Assembly (NCBI RefSeq): GCF_964340395.1
Contig: NC_135549.1
Span: 7,614,842-7,678,841 of the forward strand
Direction: 5' to 3'
From: Glandiceps talaboti
Taxonomy: Eukaryota > Hemichordata > Enteropneusta > Spengelidae
DNA length: 64,000 nucleotides
Of the stretch, positions 22,674 through 38,552 are shown piece by piece. The notes beneath the pieces were generated by a model. It did not search any database. It had not been told where the DNA came from and saw nothing but the letters and a program-made list of their open reading frames with translations. Numbering within the stretch: position 1 is the stretch's first letter; each line of letters begins with the position of its first letter. The position numbers and the translations under genes were made by a program.

Positions 22674-25600
22674 GTAGTCGTCGTCTCCAATACTACTAAT
22701 TACGTCACAGAACAATATTTAAAAACTTCACCTCACACTAAAGGGTTATCCGACTAGATTACGGACCAATATAAGTACCACCACTAATAATTTGTAAAAC
22801 ATTCAGAACTTCGAAAAATAGAAGTTGATTTCACATATCAAGAAATGGGGACAAGTTTTGAAATATATCACCGAAGAGTTTGTAACCTTTCAGTGTCTAT
22901 TACTCTTGCCTGTAATTTTGAAATCAGTCATGTAATATGTTTGTAAAGGATTGTAACCATGAATGTATGTCAAAGATTACTGATCATTGTAGTAAGCGAA
23001 ATAAGCAAATTAACACGAAAAAGTACCAATAATGAGATAAGGTAGAAACACCTTGCAATATCCAACAATTACTAATAAACGATATACATGTGTTTCTCCT
23101 CCTCACTGAATCAAACATTTATTGGAAACGAATCCGAAAATTCGGTTCCACGAAATGGTTTGAAATTTTCATTACTGAATACGAACCCAGAGTCCATGAA
23201 CATTCATTCTGGTGATATATTTCTGGTTACAGAATACCTCCCTTATTTACACTACGACAGTTGATGGCAATGACCTGTCTATGATATCGGTTGTCTTCGA
23301 GGGCATAGAACCAGGTCAATATGTAACAAAGGTAGGCTATCCAATTCAAACAATCATTAGCTGTAACTGGGGTTTTATTTATTTCTTGACAACAAACGAT
23401 ACATTCACTTTAAAATGGTTAAAATATCAATAATTGGATACTGTACATGTTAAGTAGAAGTTTTATGTTAGTGATATAAGTAATAAGTTAACTCATTAGT
23501 ATTGATGATTTTTAAGTGCGGACCCAATTGGATATATAGCACCATAGTATGTATACTGCTACATAAATGAGTTTGTTAGATCAATACTATTGAGGGTATA
23601 CAATATTTCATGTAAGTTTTTGTACCTAACAATACAATTACAAAAAAAAAACGTTCCAGTGGCAGCTAGTGTGCTGTTTTAATACTATATGCGTCAATCC
23701 ATCACTTACAATCGCTATATACGGTTGTTGTATTATTCTCTATTTAATGTCATAGTCGTAATAACAATTTCTTACAGGTTCTGCCTTCCAACCACAGTTT
23801 GTGTAAAGTTGGAACAATATATCTCTGTTTAACGACCCAATCATTGCCGTTTGAAGTCATCAGTAAGTGACGTCACCATTTCTCCATTATTCGATGTTTT
23901 TAATACGCATTGCTTCCTACTTTAAAAAATCAATGTGAAACAGCATATGCCAAGTCCTTGTCTGTTACTTGATAAATTGCAAATGATTACTAACAAATAT
24001 TGTTGAGTTGCAACTCAGACCACCATACTGATGAATGGTCTCAGTGTCAGGTTGCAGAAATACCTCACTTTTTGGTGTAAATGTGGTGTTGTTTACCCCA
24101 TTCCGGAGTTCATAGACCCAATCATATATTCATGCGTTCACTAACCATAAGCAACACTGTTCTGACCTATTCATATACTATAATTCGTTTTGGTGAAAAA
24201 TACAGTAGGATGACAAATTTGAAATAATAAAACCTGATAAATGATTTGTTTTATTTGTGAACCTTTTTAACAGAAAATCCATGTGATAGTTCCCCTTGTG
24301 AAGGTAATGTTAGTTACTGTGTAGCTAATAACACTGACTATACGTGCCAATGTATGGATGGCTTTCAGAATGTTGATGGAACACATACGTGTATAGGTGA
24401 GTGTCTGTACAGTAACTTGATAGGTGTAGGTATATACAAGAGGTCTGTAGAACGGCTAGCAAACGAAGACGTTGGTTTACTTATCAAGTTCACGCATTCT
24501 CTGAAAAATTACATTTTGGATTTTTTTCGGCAGATTTATAAGATCAAGGTCATCCGTAACCATTAGAGAAAGTGTGGTCAGACTTATGTCTGTCTTTAGT
24601 ACACCTGTATTGATTACTGCTATCGACTTCGATTTAGGGTGATAAAATAGCACTTTGGTACTTATTTACATGAATTTAACTTTGAAATCTTGTAGCGTCA
24701 TATCGTGCAAGGGTTTATGGGAAACCCTTCGGTGATGACACCACATTTACTACATTACTGTACAATATATTTGTTCGGACAAATTCAAAGAGTGTCAGAA
24801 AGAGAGACGGAAATAAACCTGGCAGGATGTTTCGACTGACATCTTGATATCGTATACCACGGAATTCAAACGCATGCGTATTAAATTTACAGCCAAGTAC
24901 CGACATGAGCAGTCCCTGTTCATGTGTTCATACCGTAATACACGTATTGTCTATGGCAATGAGGGATGGTGTATGGTAAACAAAGTGAAGTGTTCTGTCG
25001 CTATGCGATGCACCGTGAGGTGATGCGATGTGACAAGTATCATGATGTGATTTATGTTTTAGAATGTGACATCATATGAACCTTCTCAGTAATATATTTT
25101 TAATACGCCGAGTTGGACATAGATTTTACCAAGGTAGGTTGAATACTGTTACATATATCTACGTTTTATATTCCATATAAAGAAGACCCATTTTCCCCGA
25201 AGAAAGATACTGCAACCATCATCTTGCTGTTTTTTGTGGTCCTCGTCATCGCTCTTCTGATAGCATTCCTTATGTGGTTCTTAAGGCGAAGACAGTCCAA
25301 ACTACGATCTTCACCGCCAGACAACGTGCAGTTTGACAGTAGAGCAGTAGAGACAGGGGAAGATATGAATAACAGTGAAAGGGTTCAATTAGAGGACAAT
25401 AAACCAAAAGAGGGCGAGGAACCGAAAGAGGGCGAAAACGACAGAATAATGTCTGCTGAATGTCATAAAGTTAAACAAAGTGTTCCAAACGGTAAGTTCA
25501 TGTTTTTGTAGGTATATATTCGCACTATACTACTTTGATTAGTATGAAATGGTAGAACTCTTCTACTGGAAAAGGTAGGTGTGACTAAAAGATTCGTCTT

Positions 25601-26932
25601 TGTTTGCGCTGCATTTGCATGTAGCTGAGTTCTTGAAAGTGAAGTTTGCAACTTCCATTGGAAGTACTTTACTGCAAGCAAATACAATACGATCATACTA
25701 CATTTGTCAGCAATGTATTTCCCTTTACCAGCTAGATCATAATTATTATCTCAAGTTCATTTGGTTAATTAAACGCAGAGAGTTTCTGATACGGCACCTA
25801 ACGAAAATACTGGTGTCCGATCTCTTTGTATTAAACAAAAGGATGTAAATTCAATAAACGACTAAATCTTGATTGAAAATTTGCGAGAGTTTCACGAATA
25901 GTTCAGTTCCCTTCGAATATCAAATTATTTTCAGTAGAATGAATAATCATAGCATATGTAGGCCTGCGTATATTCCATATGAAAACATATTCCATCTTAT
26001 GAAAAATTATGACACACATAAGAGCGGTGGACCGAATTTGACACCTTTGTTGTAAATGCAGGAAGCTTTCTGACTTTTGGTCTAAATGACAAATAAGTTC
26101 GCCTTTATTACACAATTCATAATTTGCCTTTACGTCATTCTCTTGTCATTTGCTCAGTGACACATGAATATTTACGAAATATGAATTTATTTATTTTAAA
26201 ACAGGTGTTCAGAAACGTCGAATAATGTTCCTCAGTTCAGATGATACTGAGGAACACGTTAGAGTTGTGGAGACCTTTGGAGTATTTTGGCAGGCTTGTA
26301 ACTTTGACGTCATCTGGCCACCTTGGAGGGTAGACCAGGAAATAAAAGGACTACAGGCCCTGCAATGGTATTCGAGAACATTGAAAACAGTGGATAAAAT
26401 AGTACTAATTATTTCAGAAGGCGTGAAAGAACAATGGCAGTTATTGATTCAGAAAAATGGGAGACGAGACCAGTATCAAATTAATGGAAAAACTGACATG
26501 TATACTTCAGCGAACATTAACCATATTATATTAAGATGTGCTCTTAACATAATGTGTGCCGATGTCGAAAAACCAACAACGAACTACGCAAGGCGTGAGA
26601 AATATATCAATGTACTATTACCGTACACACGGTTGGAACAGATTATAGAACCGGCTGCAATATTGGGTAGCTGTTACAACGTACCGAATGATATCGAGTC
26701 ACTGTACATGAACCTTTTAGGTGTACAACAAAAAATGCCTCACCGTAACATACGGGCCAATAGTATGCAACATATGCTTTATGAAACACATGAGGGACTC
26801 ACACTGCTTAAATCCATTAGGGAACATGAGAAATGCGAAGAGAGAAATTGTGATTGGTATCCAGACGAACAAGAAAGTGGAGAGGCATCTGAATCCTATC
26901 CAATGTTTACTTACTATCCACCTAGCTTATAG
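14545..26932 (+). CDS. IL-17-receptor-like membrane receptor: signal peptide, two fnIII-like domains, EGF, TM, SEFIR
   Basis: Twelve exons give 2172 nt, 723 aa: 14545-14649, 18710-18749, 19312-19473, 20455-20591, 21272-21407, 21781-21831, 22315-22511, 23233-23331, 23778-23862, 24274-24396, 25183-25491 and 26205-26932. Residues 1-22 are a signal peptide ([15 protein letters not shown]). Exons 2-5 make the first fnIII-like domain ([19 protein letters not shown]) and exons 6-9 the second. Exon 10 is an EGF-like module with six cysteines ([11 protein letters not shown] at its start). Exon 11 holds the TM helix (about residues 390-411, [20 protein letters not shown]) and an acidic juxtamembrane stretch. 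Exon 12 is a SEFIR domain ([21 protein letters not shown]) with a short acidic tail. In IL-17 receptors the SEFIR recruits an adaptor such as Act1. An EGF module between the ectodomain and the membrane is unlike the vertebrate receptors I know. The ATG was chosen because the signal peptide starts there. Confidence 0.9.
15655..16960 (-). mobile_element. Degenerate non-LTR retrotransposon 3' fragment (minus orientation), intron 1 of receptor
   Basis: On the minus strand, 16515-16922 encodes the C-terminal part of a reverse transcriptase ([16 protein letters not shown], then YTYLGI). Further on, 15853-16053 encodes a Cys/His segment ([17 protein letters not shown]) of the kind found behind the RT domain in LINEs. 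The two parts are in broken frames. The element ends near 15670 in ATCTA repeats. It is 5' truncated and inactive. Confidence 0.75.
17200..17962 (+). mobile_element. Non-LTR retrotransposon 3' fragment (plus orientation), intron 1 of receptor
   Basis: A 158-codon open stretch at 17232-17708 encodes the C-terminal region that follows the RT domain in many LINEs. It includes [23 protein letters not shown] and LGILNIYKL, and near the end [12 protein letters not shown]. About 240 bp of 3' UTR follow, then a terminal (TTA)n run at 17937-17962, the usual LINE 3' end. The tail differs from the fragment at 15655-16960, so this is probably a different family. It is strongly 5' truncated. Confidence 0.8.
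18256..18296. repeat. GT/G-run/(GGAT)n microsatellite
   Basis: A short GT run, a G homopolymer and GGAT units lie in intron 1 of the receptor gene. Confidence 0.8.
18393..18618. repeat. (TGTC)n and (TATG)n microsatellites
   Basis: About 85 bp of TGTC, a short mixed GTGT/GCAT spacer, then about 100 bp of TATG, ending about 90 bp before receptor exon 2 (18710). Confidence 0.95.
18841..18932. repeat. Near-perfect 92-nt inverted repeat (hairpin), intron 2 of receptor
   Basis: The left arm CTCTTTGTCATTAAAGCTTA and its continuation GCATTTGGGTG pair with CACACAAATGCTAAGC and TTTTATGACAAAGAG on the right. An inner GAGACACA/TGTGTCTC pair lies around a tiny loop. The stem is about 40 bp with few mismatches. 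It could be a palindromic repeat relic or a hairpin RNA precursor. Nothing in the sequence decides between them. Confidence 0.85.
19575..19850. repeat. (ATCC)n and (ATTC)n microsatellites
   Basis: Blocks of CATC and CATT tetranucleotides lie in intron 3 of the receptor gene, with a second short ATTC block after a unique spacer. Confidence 0.9.
22560..22680. repeat. (CAC)n(CAT)n trinucleotide array
   Basis: About 45 bp of CAC are followed by about 70 bp of CAT, about 50 bp after the donor of receptor exon 7. Confidence 0.95.
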
Positions 26933-27257
26933 GACACGGCTGTTGTCAAGGAAACATACGTTGCTATGGTTTTAAACATTTCGATGAATTGTTTTATTGA
27001 CATTTGCCTTTCAATGGGTGGCTGCTAATTGTCATTTTGTCGGTTTATTCCACTATACGTTAGATGACAATCAATATTGTCTGGTGTTATGATATCATGG
27101 ACGGTAAAACTTGATTAGTCAGATAGGTATACGTATTCTTAATCAGTGTTATTATGAATGTGACTTGATAGTCTTATCTAACCTACATGTAATTGTTTAT
27201 CTACTCTCTCACTGTGATACTGTTTGTGGTCGTGGAATTCATTTTTCTTGATACCAA

Positions 27258-27285
27258 CTCAGACCACTAATTTTAGTGGTCTGAG
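27258..27285. repeat. 28-nt perfect palindrome flanked by 7-bp direct repeats
   Basis: CTCAGACCACTA and TAGTGGTCTGAG are separated by four bases. The 7-mer ATACCAA stands immediately on both sides (27251-27257 and 27286-27292), as a target-site duplication would. The same CTCAGACC palindrome recurs at 37297-37320 and, degenerate, at 40177-40215 and 24013-24052. Confidence 0.85.
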
Positions 27286-27646
27286 ATACCAAGCGAGATG
27301 CCATCAATGGTGTATTAATCTTGTATTTTGAGAGTTCGATAATTGTTGACTTACAGTAGCAAAGAATAACATCTTATATTGAACGACATGGAAAACTTAC
27401 AGACATGTAAAAATGTTGTTTTTTTCTCAACATATTCCGGTAATTTAGAAGGCATTTTATTTAAATATTGGGTCATTTTGTTCTGTCTTGCCAACAGTTG
27501 GATTTGACTTTCCCAATAAAAGTGTGTTTACTAAAATTTTGTCTATACTTTCCTTCACATAAACCAAGACGGTCATTCCATTCGTAGACACTGAATCATT
27601 GCCGCTCTTCCACTAGTCTCGCTGCCTGAGACTCGTGACTATCGTG

Positions 27647-27693
27647 CCTTAGCTTTGTAAGGCGCACGAAGTGCGCCCCGAACGGCGAAGCCG
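27647..27693. repeat. Cluster of three small GC-rich stem-loops
   Basis: Three consecutive inverted repeats are seen: CCTTA..TAAGG, GGCGCAC-GAA-GTGCGCC (27661-27677) and CGGC-GAA-GCCG (27683-27693). The local base composition is far more GC-rich than the surroundings. Confidence 0.7.
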
Positions 27694-29000
27694 CGAGAAT
27701 AAAGTCCCTCACACTTTTCCACTGACCACTGCCATTGACTACAATCTGGAAAAAAAGTTTGGCAAGTACGGTTCCAATGTAAATGCAACTTCTAAATAAA
27801 TATTTATTTGGTAATACATTCCGATACTATTCAGGTGATTTTGATAACAAGTCGACTGACTTATTCGTAGCTGTGTACACGGTCCTTTATAATCACTCGT
27901 GACAAAGCTCTAATGGAAAGACAAATTACATCTATATGGTATATTTACTGTAGTCGGAATATTATTCGACATCGATTAAAACGCCAATTCTTTAAAAAGA
28001 AAGGTAAACTTGGAGAAATATTTGAAACGTAATGAAGATGGTTCATGAAGCAAATTGTGTCGATGATAAGCATGTGATCATGGTAAGCGTACTAACTATT
28101 GATACTTTAGAAGTAGAAATTTATGTATAGTCAATAAGGTGTGTTCAGGATATTGCAACATTTTCAATGTTACGTTACGTTACCCTCTTAACAATCTGGA
28201 GATCTCTTGTTGTTTTTATCAAGTAAACTGGCTACGACATACATGAGAATTTCCCGTCTTTATAGATTGCTAGTATAATTCTACGAGAGTTGTAATAACA
28301 CCAGATGTATTGACGATAATGTTATCATTTACATACTTGGAATCCCTTAGTAACAACCTGAATAAGCCAATCCGAAAAGCATTCTCTTATGTTGACCTAT
28401 GCGTGTATCGGAAAAATACTTTACCAATGGGAGTGTACACAACAGATTGTAAGAAAAAAATGTGTTCTATGGGCCACCATTATATAATTATTAAGACCAC
28501 ATGAAAACACGGTCCAATTTCACGTGTTTTCTTTTGCCTATATCAGTACACCACTGACAAGTAAGAAATGGGACTTGTCACTTGCGTGTAAACAAACCTT
28601 GTACAGCATCATTGTTTCCTAATGCTTTGTTATTCTATAGTGGTCTGAGGTACATTTTGTATAAAGTAGGACATCAAAACAACAAAGGTATACAAGCGAC
28701 TGAGGCTGGTGAGATACGTCAAATTGAAGGAACACCGGTACCGTGTCTTGTGAGTGCACAAGGTCAATGCAAACTTATTGTGTGCGAGGAACGAGGTGTC
28801 TAGCAAAATTTGGTGGTTGTTAAAAAATATCAGTCATTTCAAAAATGGAAATTTGCCAACCTAGGACATTAGTTCATCGCAAAACTGCCTAGAACTCTTA
28901 CACAATCCCCGTTCAAAAACAGATAGAGACCTACTTTTAAAAAACTGTTATTAAGCAGCATGAGTTCAGCACAGTGGCATACTAGTACTTTTGCTAGAAC

Positions 29001-29036
29001 CCCCCCCCCCACCACCACCACCACCACCACCACCAC
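29001..29036. repeat. C-run and (ACC)n
   Basis: A short C homopolymer is followed by ACC triplets. Confidence 0.85.
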
Positions 29037-31252
29037 GGAAAACATCAACTTCGCGTCACAAAGTAGCCTGTTGCAAAGTCTCTCTTATAGTAGTAATTAT
29101 GATTGACATGTACATGTATAATACGTGACCCCTGTGACATTTCCTGTTCTTTATTCGTTTTCACCTGCCATCTCTTGATGCTACTAACAATGGATTTTTA
29201 AAATCAAGGAAAAGTGACACGATTGTAATCGTTTCCGTTTACTAGAAAGTGTACGCTTCATTTGGTGTACTCACCAGCCTCGTACCATCGCCAAGATTGA
29301 AACTATTATCAATATCTAAGAAAAAAAACATTTATGTAAATAATCATGCGGAGTATCAAGACCTATTATCAGCAAATAATATCAAACCGTCGTTTCAGAG
29401 TGTTTTTTTTTTTCAATCTAGATATTTTTAATTTCAGAGTTGATATTCCATACAATTATGATACAGATTACACATGAAGCATGTGTACAGTGAGTACAAG
29501 TAAAGTTTCCGTCACCTTCCGGTAAGTATCTCTAGTATGTTTCTCGTCACCCGTTGCTCTATTGTCCCAAAGATATTACATGTACTGTATTTGTGTTTGT
29601 GTTTGCGAAGAGTAGTTTACCCACCATGCATCTGTTTGTACTATGTAGTATTGTACCCAACAACACTTGTGATAACAATTCTTCGAAGTCTGGTCGCTGA
29701 GCCTTTCAATCGCATTTGTTTCGTGGCCAGAGTTTTCACTGAGATTCAAGTTTAAACTGCACATGGTATCTTTCTTGGACTAACGCTAACGACTTTGGAC
29801 AACAGTGACAAGAAAAGTTAAAATCTCTACGTTACTCTGTATCGTAGTACTCGTCGACTAGTGTATGTACTCGACAAACTGTTCAATATCCGATGGTTGG
29901 TATCGGTCTGTGTTATAATCACCAACAAATAACTCATAATCAGTACTAAACATTTTAACCAAATGTGATAGCTGTGGTAGGTGAAAAAAATGTGACTTTT
30001 TGTAAATCGGATACACGTATTCTGTACACGTTCACTCTCAAACTATTGTATAGAGTCTATCGGAATGCGTTTACCTGTACAACGTTTCCCGGTAAGTATT
30101 ATTTATATTTGTAATATATTGATTTAAAACCTGTATAGTCTTAGAGTTTATTATTCAAATCGACTATCTTTTATTTCAAGGTTTGTCTACTAACGTTAAT
30201 ATACATTATATAATTCGGTAGGATACCAAATCACCAAACAGGCATTTGATCAAATTCAATAAAGACTTCCCAAGGCGTGTTGATCGCTTCAAAGTATACA
30301 TACGAAGGCCGTTGTAGGTTAACAACGCACAATTCTCCAAGGAGGAGACGCCTGTCTATTCCCTTTCATGCCGTTCGACCGAATACATTGTTCGCTGTGT
30401 TACACTCTCTCAATGCATAACTGTCAACGAATCCAAACGGAATAATTAACCATAAAGTTTTAAAGCGGACCGAGATAGTGGTTGGGGTGACAAGAAATAA
30501 CAATACTATTGCAAATAATTAGAGTTGCTACGGTAACGATAGTCGCCATATAACCATGTTGACATATTCTTCTGAAATGACCACTTTTCAAGAGACAACA
30601 GATTTAAGGGATCAGCCGTGTATAGAAACAGAGGTCGCCATTGAAATTCTTTTTGTTGAATGTTTTCAATCTATTGTGGCGTTGCTTAGATCTCACCAAG
30701 ATTGAGGACTAATTCTCTGTGTTCGCCTAGTCACGGGCCATTTAGTCTCCCGGGTCAGCTGAGTTCATATTTGCATTGCATGTTACTATTAGATGCTTTC
30801 TGGCCTTTGAGAGCTCCTTAAACTTATATTTGCATGTACTTGCCGAACTATAGATTTAGTTCATTCCAGTTACACTGTTCATTCTAAGTTTGTCCTGGAC
30901 AAATATGAAAAATATGAAAACCTTATTTCTTTAAAAATATATAACTTTCGAACCAAAATTACGATATCACTTTCAAACCAAAAAGATGAGTCAACGTAAA
31001 TTCATCAAATTCTGATCAAAAATAAATTTGATTTTTCTTGTGATAGAAAACAATTGTATAAATTTTGTAAAATATTGGCGGGAAGCTACTCAGCTATGAA
31101 AAAATCAGTTCTACTATCGAAGACACTGTCGTCAAAATTCAGCACCCATGACGTACAAGTATCAAGCATATAGCTTTAATTTAGGAAAATGATTCGTGAT
31201 CTCTTTTACTTCCAGTCTGGAATTTGATCGGGAAATACAAACAAAGTTTATC

Positions 31253-35730
<4,478 letters not shown>

Positions 35731-36574
35731 CATTTATAAGATGGAATCAAATCTCAAAGAATTAATGTTACTGTCGATTATTCATCAATATTACACTGTG
35801 GCGATAAATGAACAGTAATAATCCCCCTTGCACAGTTTTGAATTCAATCACGTGCATGTTTACTATTTCGACAGTTTCAGGTATAAATAAGTTTCACAAA
35901 TAGCGCGCCATCAACGATCGATAATAGCCGTGCCTTACTAAGATAGTACATCATGATATGTCAACATTTACCAGTGAGTATATATCATGTCTTGAAAGCC
36001 AATCACCAAGATCTTCGTCATGAAGTACATGTACTAGTAACTGCCTCTGGTCAGAATCACCATACACTATCACGGTCACTTTTACAATTTCAAGCAAACA
36101 ATCACATATTGAAACTATCGATTCTGCTATACATGTTAACGATCATGTGAAGAAAGCTTCACTGTGAATGTAATAACTTACGTACTTGTACAAGTTATTC
36201 AGTCTGGTACATGTGATGTTGACAATAAACATGTAATAAAGAGTCAAGTGCACAATGTAATAAACAATTTATAACTACGTTTGTTTTGTAAATATTTATT
36301 TATTTATTTATCTATCATTTATTTAGTTATTTACTAATGCACCAACAATTTGCCCCAATTACACATTAATTGAAAAAAGTCAACATTAATAATGAAACTA
36401 TTTACAATATTTATTTGGTAAATTATTGGGTAAAAAAAGCAATAATAATAATAATAATAGTAATGAATTTATAATACAATATTTTATTACCACTATTGTT
36501 ATTGACTGGTGACAATCTGTAAATCAATGTTACCAAAGGGATGTACAGTACTATCAACCCCCTCCACAGTGAGA

Positions 36575-36663
36575 CCTAATTTATACATGACATGACCTAA
36601 TTTATACATGACATGACCTGATTAATACATGACATGACCTAATTTATACATGACATGACCTGA
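36575..36663. repeat. 21-bp tandem repeat, four copies
   Basis: The unit is CTAATTTATACATGACATGAC, or a close variant with CTGATTAATACATG, repeated head to tail with only a few substitutions. Confidence 0.85.
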
Positions 36664-37296
36664 TGAAGCTTTTGCATTTGTAAAAATAACAGTTGTAAAT
36701 GAAATTCCAATCAAAGTATACCTAAACCCAATGCATATTCTACACAAAATTATGAACATGACGAAACTGGGTGTTTTGTGTGGCGTTGTAAGAAAGACAG
36801 TTGGTTTGCTAAGTTTGCTACTCAAAATATACAACCCAGGAGTTTTTAGTAGCACGTACAACTATAAAACATAGGGTAAAATGGCGTTAACGGATACAAG
36901 ATTTCCTCATAGAGAATTACATACATGCATGTCAAGACTCGTGAATAGCGACAATATGCGATTTGATACTTCAGACTTCTGTTTCTCAACAAATTTAATA
37001 CTGTGTCTGCTTCATCTACATATGTACAGATGAAATGTTAGATTTTAATATTTCAAATACCGATGCTCGAAACAACGGACATGCTGTATTTTATCTTTCA
37101 CAAAGTGTTTATGATAATAGTATACCTATGAGATTGGCTTGTTCACAATCACTTCCGAATATATTGTAGTATTTCTTTTCTATACATGGAAGACCCGAAT
37201 CTTTATATGGAAGACCTGATATGTATATGTAATGTTCTGTTCACGTTTATAAGAGTTTAATGCAAATTACATTGCTGTTCCTTAGTAAATAATGAT

Positions 37297-37320
37297 CTCA
37301 GACCATTGTAGTGGTCTGAG
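37297..37320. repeat. CTCAGACCA palindrome, second occurrence
   Basis: CTCAGACCA and TGGTCTGAG are separated by six bases. It is the same arm sequence as at 27258-27285, but without clear flanking direct repeats. Confidence 0.8.
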
Positions 37321-38552
37321 TACTGATGTACTGTAACGTACATCGTAAATAAAAAGTAAACAATTTCCAGATACATGTAAATGGTCACACGAGTGTTTGG
37401 TGAGTGTTAATCTCGGTTACCCCACCGGTTACCCAGACGCTTCCATCCCCAACAGCGGCGTCATGAACTCAGCCATCAGCGGTGAGGCAAGGTAACCGAG
37501 ACAAGGTGAGTTTTGGCAAACAAATCAGGCATGCACCTGTTTGATCAATGACAGATCTTCCTATGTTATGTCATATTCTATTTAATCAGCCTCGTTCTCT
37601 GTCAGTGCTCTATGTGTTTTGATTGACTTTTTTCTAAAAGTATAGTATATATGGATTGGATGGGCAGTCTTGTGTCCTAGTCGAGACCAGGATGATTACT
37701 TAGTTATACGCGTTGGCACGGATATAATTTTATTCCGTTGTTTGAGTAATACATCTAGTAATACAGCATGTATTACTGATATGAAACTACGTGTGTGAAT
37801 TGTTCGGTTTATTCATCCTTGCCAGGGAGGTATTCATCGAATGGCTTTCAAAGATGATTTCAAAGACCAGCATAGTCAGTACAGCGACAACTAACAGTTC
37901 TTCGCCACATGTATTCTTGGATATAATTAATGTCCATCATCCATCCATCCATCCATCTATGATGTAGTACCAAGTAATGTCATATGTTTTATATGATATG
38001 TAAATATAATATACTGCACGTGTCCTTGAGTAAGTACTGTAACAATTTATGACAGCGTAAAATCTTGTAATTTTTAAAAGTTTTAACCCAACTTCAATGG
38101 ATTAATCTTACATGTAACTGATTGATAAACTTGATGTGTGAAGTGTTGAATGGTCTGGACCTCAACTTTCAAATTGAATTGTCTTATGTTCTCTCAGAGT
38201 CGTTAGTGGCGTCCCCATTATTGTCTTGTTCAAGACTGTCATTCCTCTTCAGTTCTCTGAAGCTAACACAGTTTGGCTCGGCATCTGGATTGAATGAAAA
38301 AATACACCAATATTTGGTCAGTTTGCAGCATTTCAAGCACTCAACATTTCGACAATGATCTACAATGCGAAGTACGCCTTTAGTGATGCAAACTGCAATA
38401 TGAATTCGAATTTTTTGTTGTGATCCATGTATGGTAACCGTGAATTTGATTGGAAGACTAATAGGCTCATATTTTCTTGCAAGCCAATCAGTAACATTGT
38501 TTAGTTGCAATTTTCTGAAGCTAAGTATGACCACGCCCCCTAACGTTAAAAA

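Larger units (their letters stand above)
26933..31252. other. Intergenic region, receptor 3' flank to EF-hand gene
   Basis: AATAAA at 27515-27520 is the likely poly(A) signal of the receptor. A 28-nt palindrome lies at 27258-27285, and a set of small GC-rich stem-loops at 27647-27693. A C-run/(ACC)n tract is at about 29001-29036. Two GTAAGTAT donor-like sites (29521 and 30092) and the acceptor at 31215 suggest a non-coding 5' exon for the downstream EF-hand gene, but I cannot place it. No other gene is seen. Confidence 0.6.
35731..38552. other. Intergenic region between convergent EF-hand and SEFIR-CARD-FN3 genes
   Basis: AATAAA at 36224-36229 and 36235-36240 are likely poly(A) signals of the EF-hand gene. 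A 21-bp tandem repeat (about 36575-36663) and a CTCAGACCA palindrome (37297-37320) are present. On the minus strand a 118-codon open stretch (38184-38539) lies just after the proposed stop of the next gene. It may be an alternative C-terminus. Confidence 0.6.
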
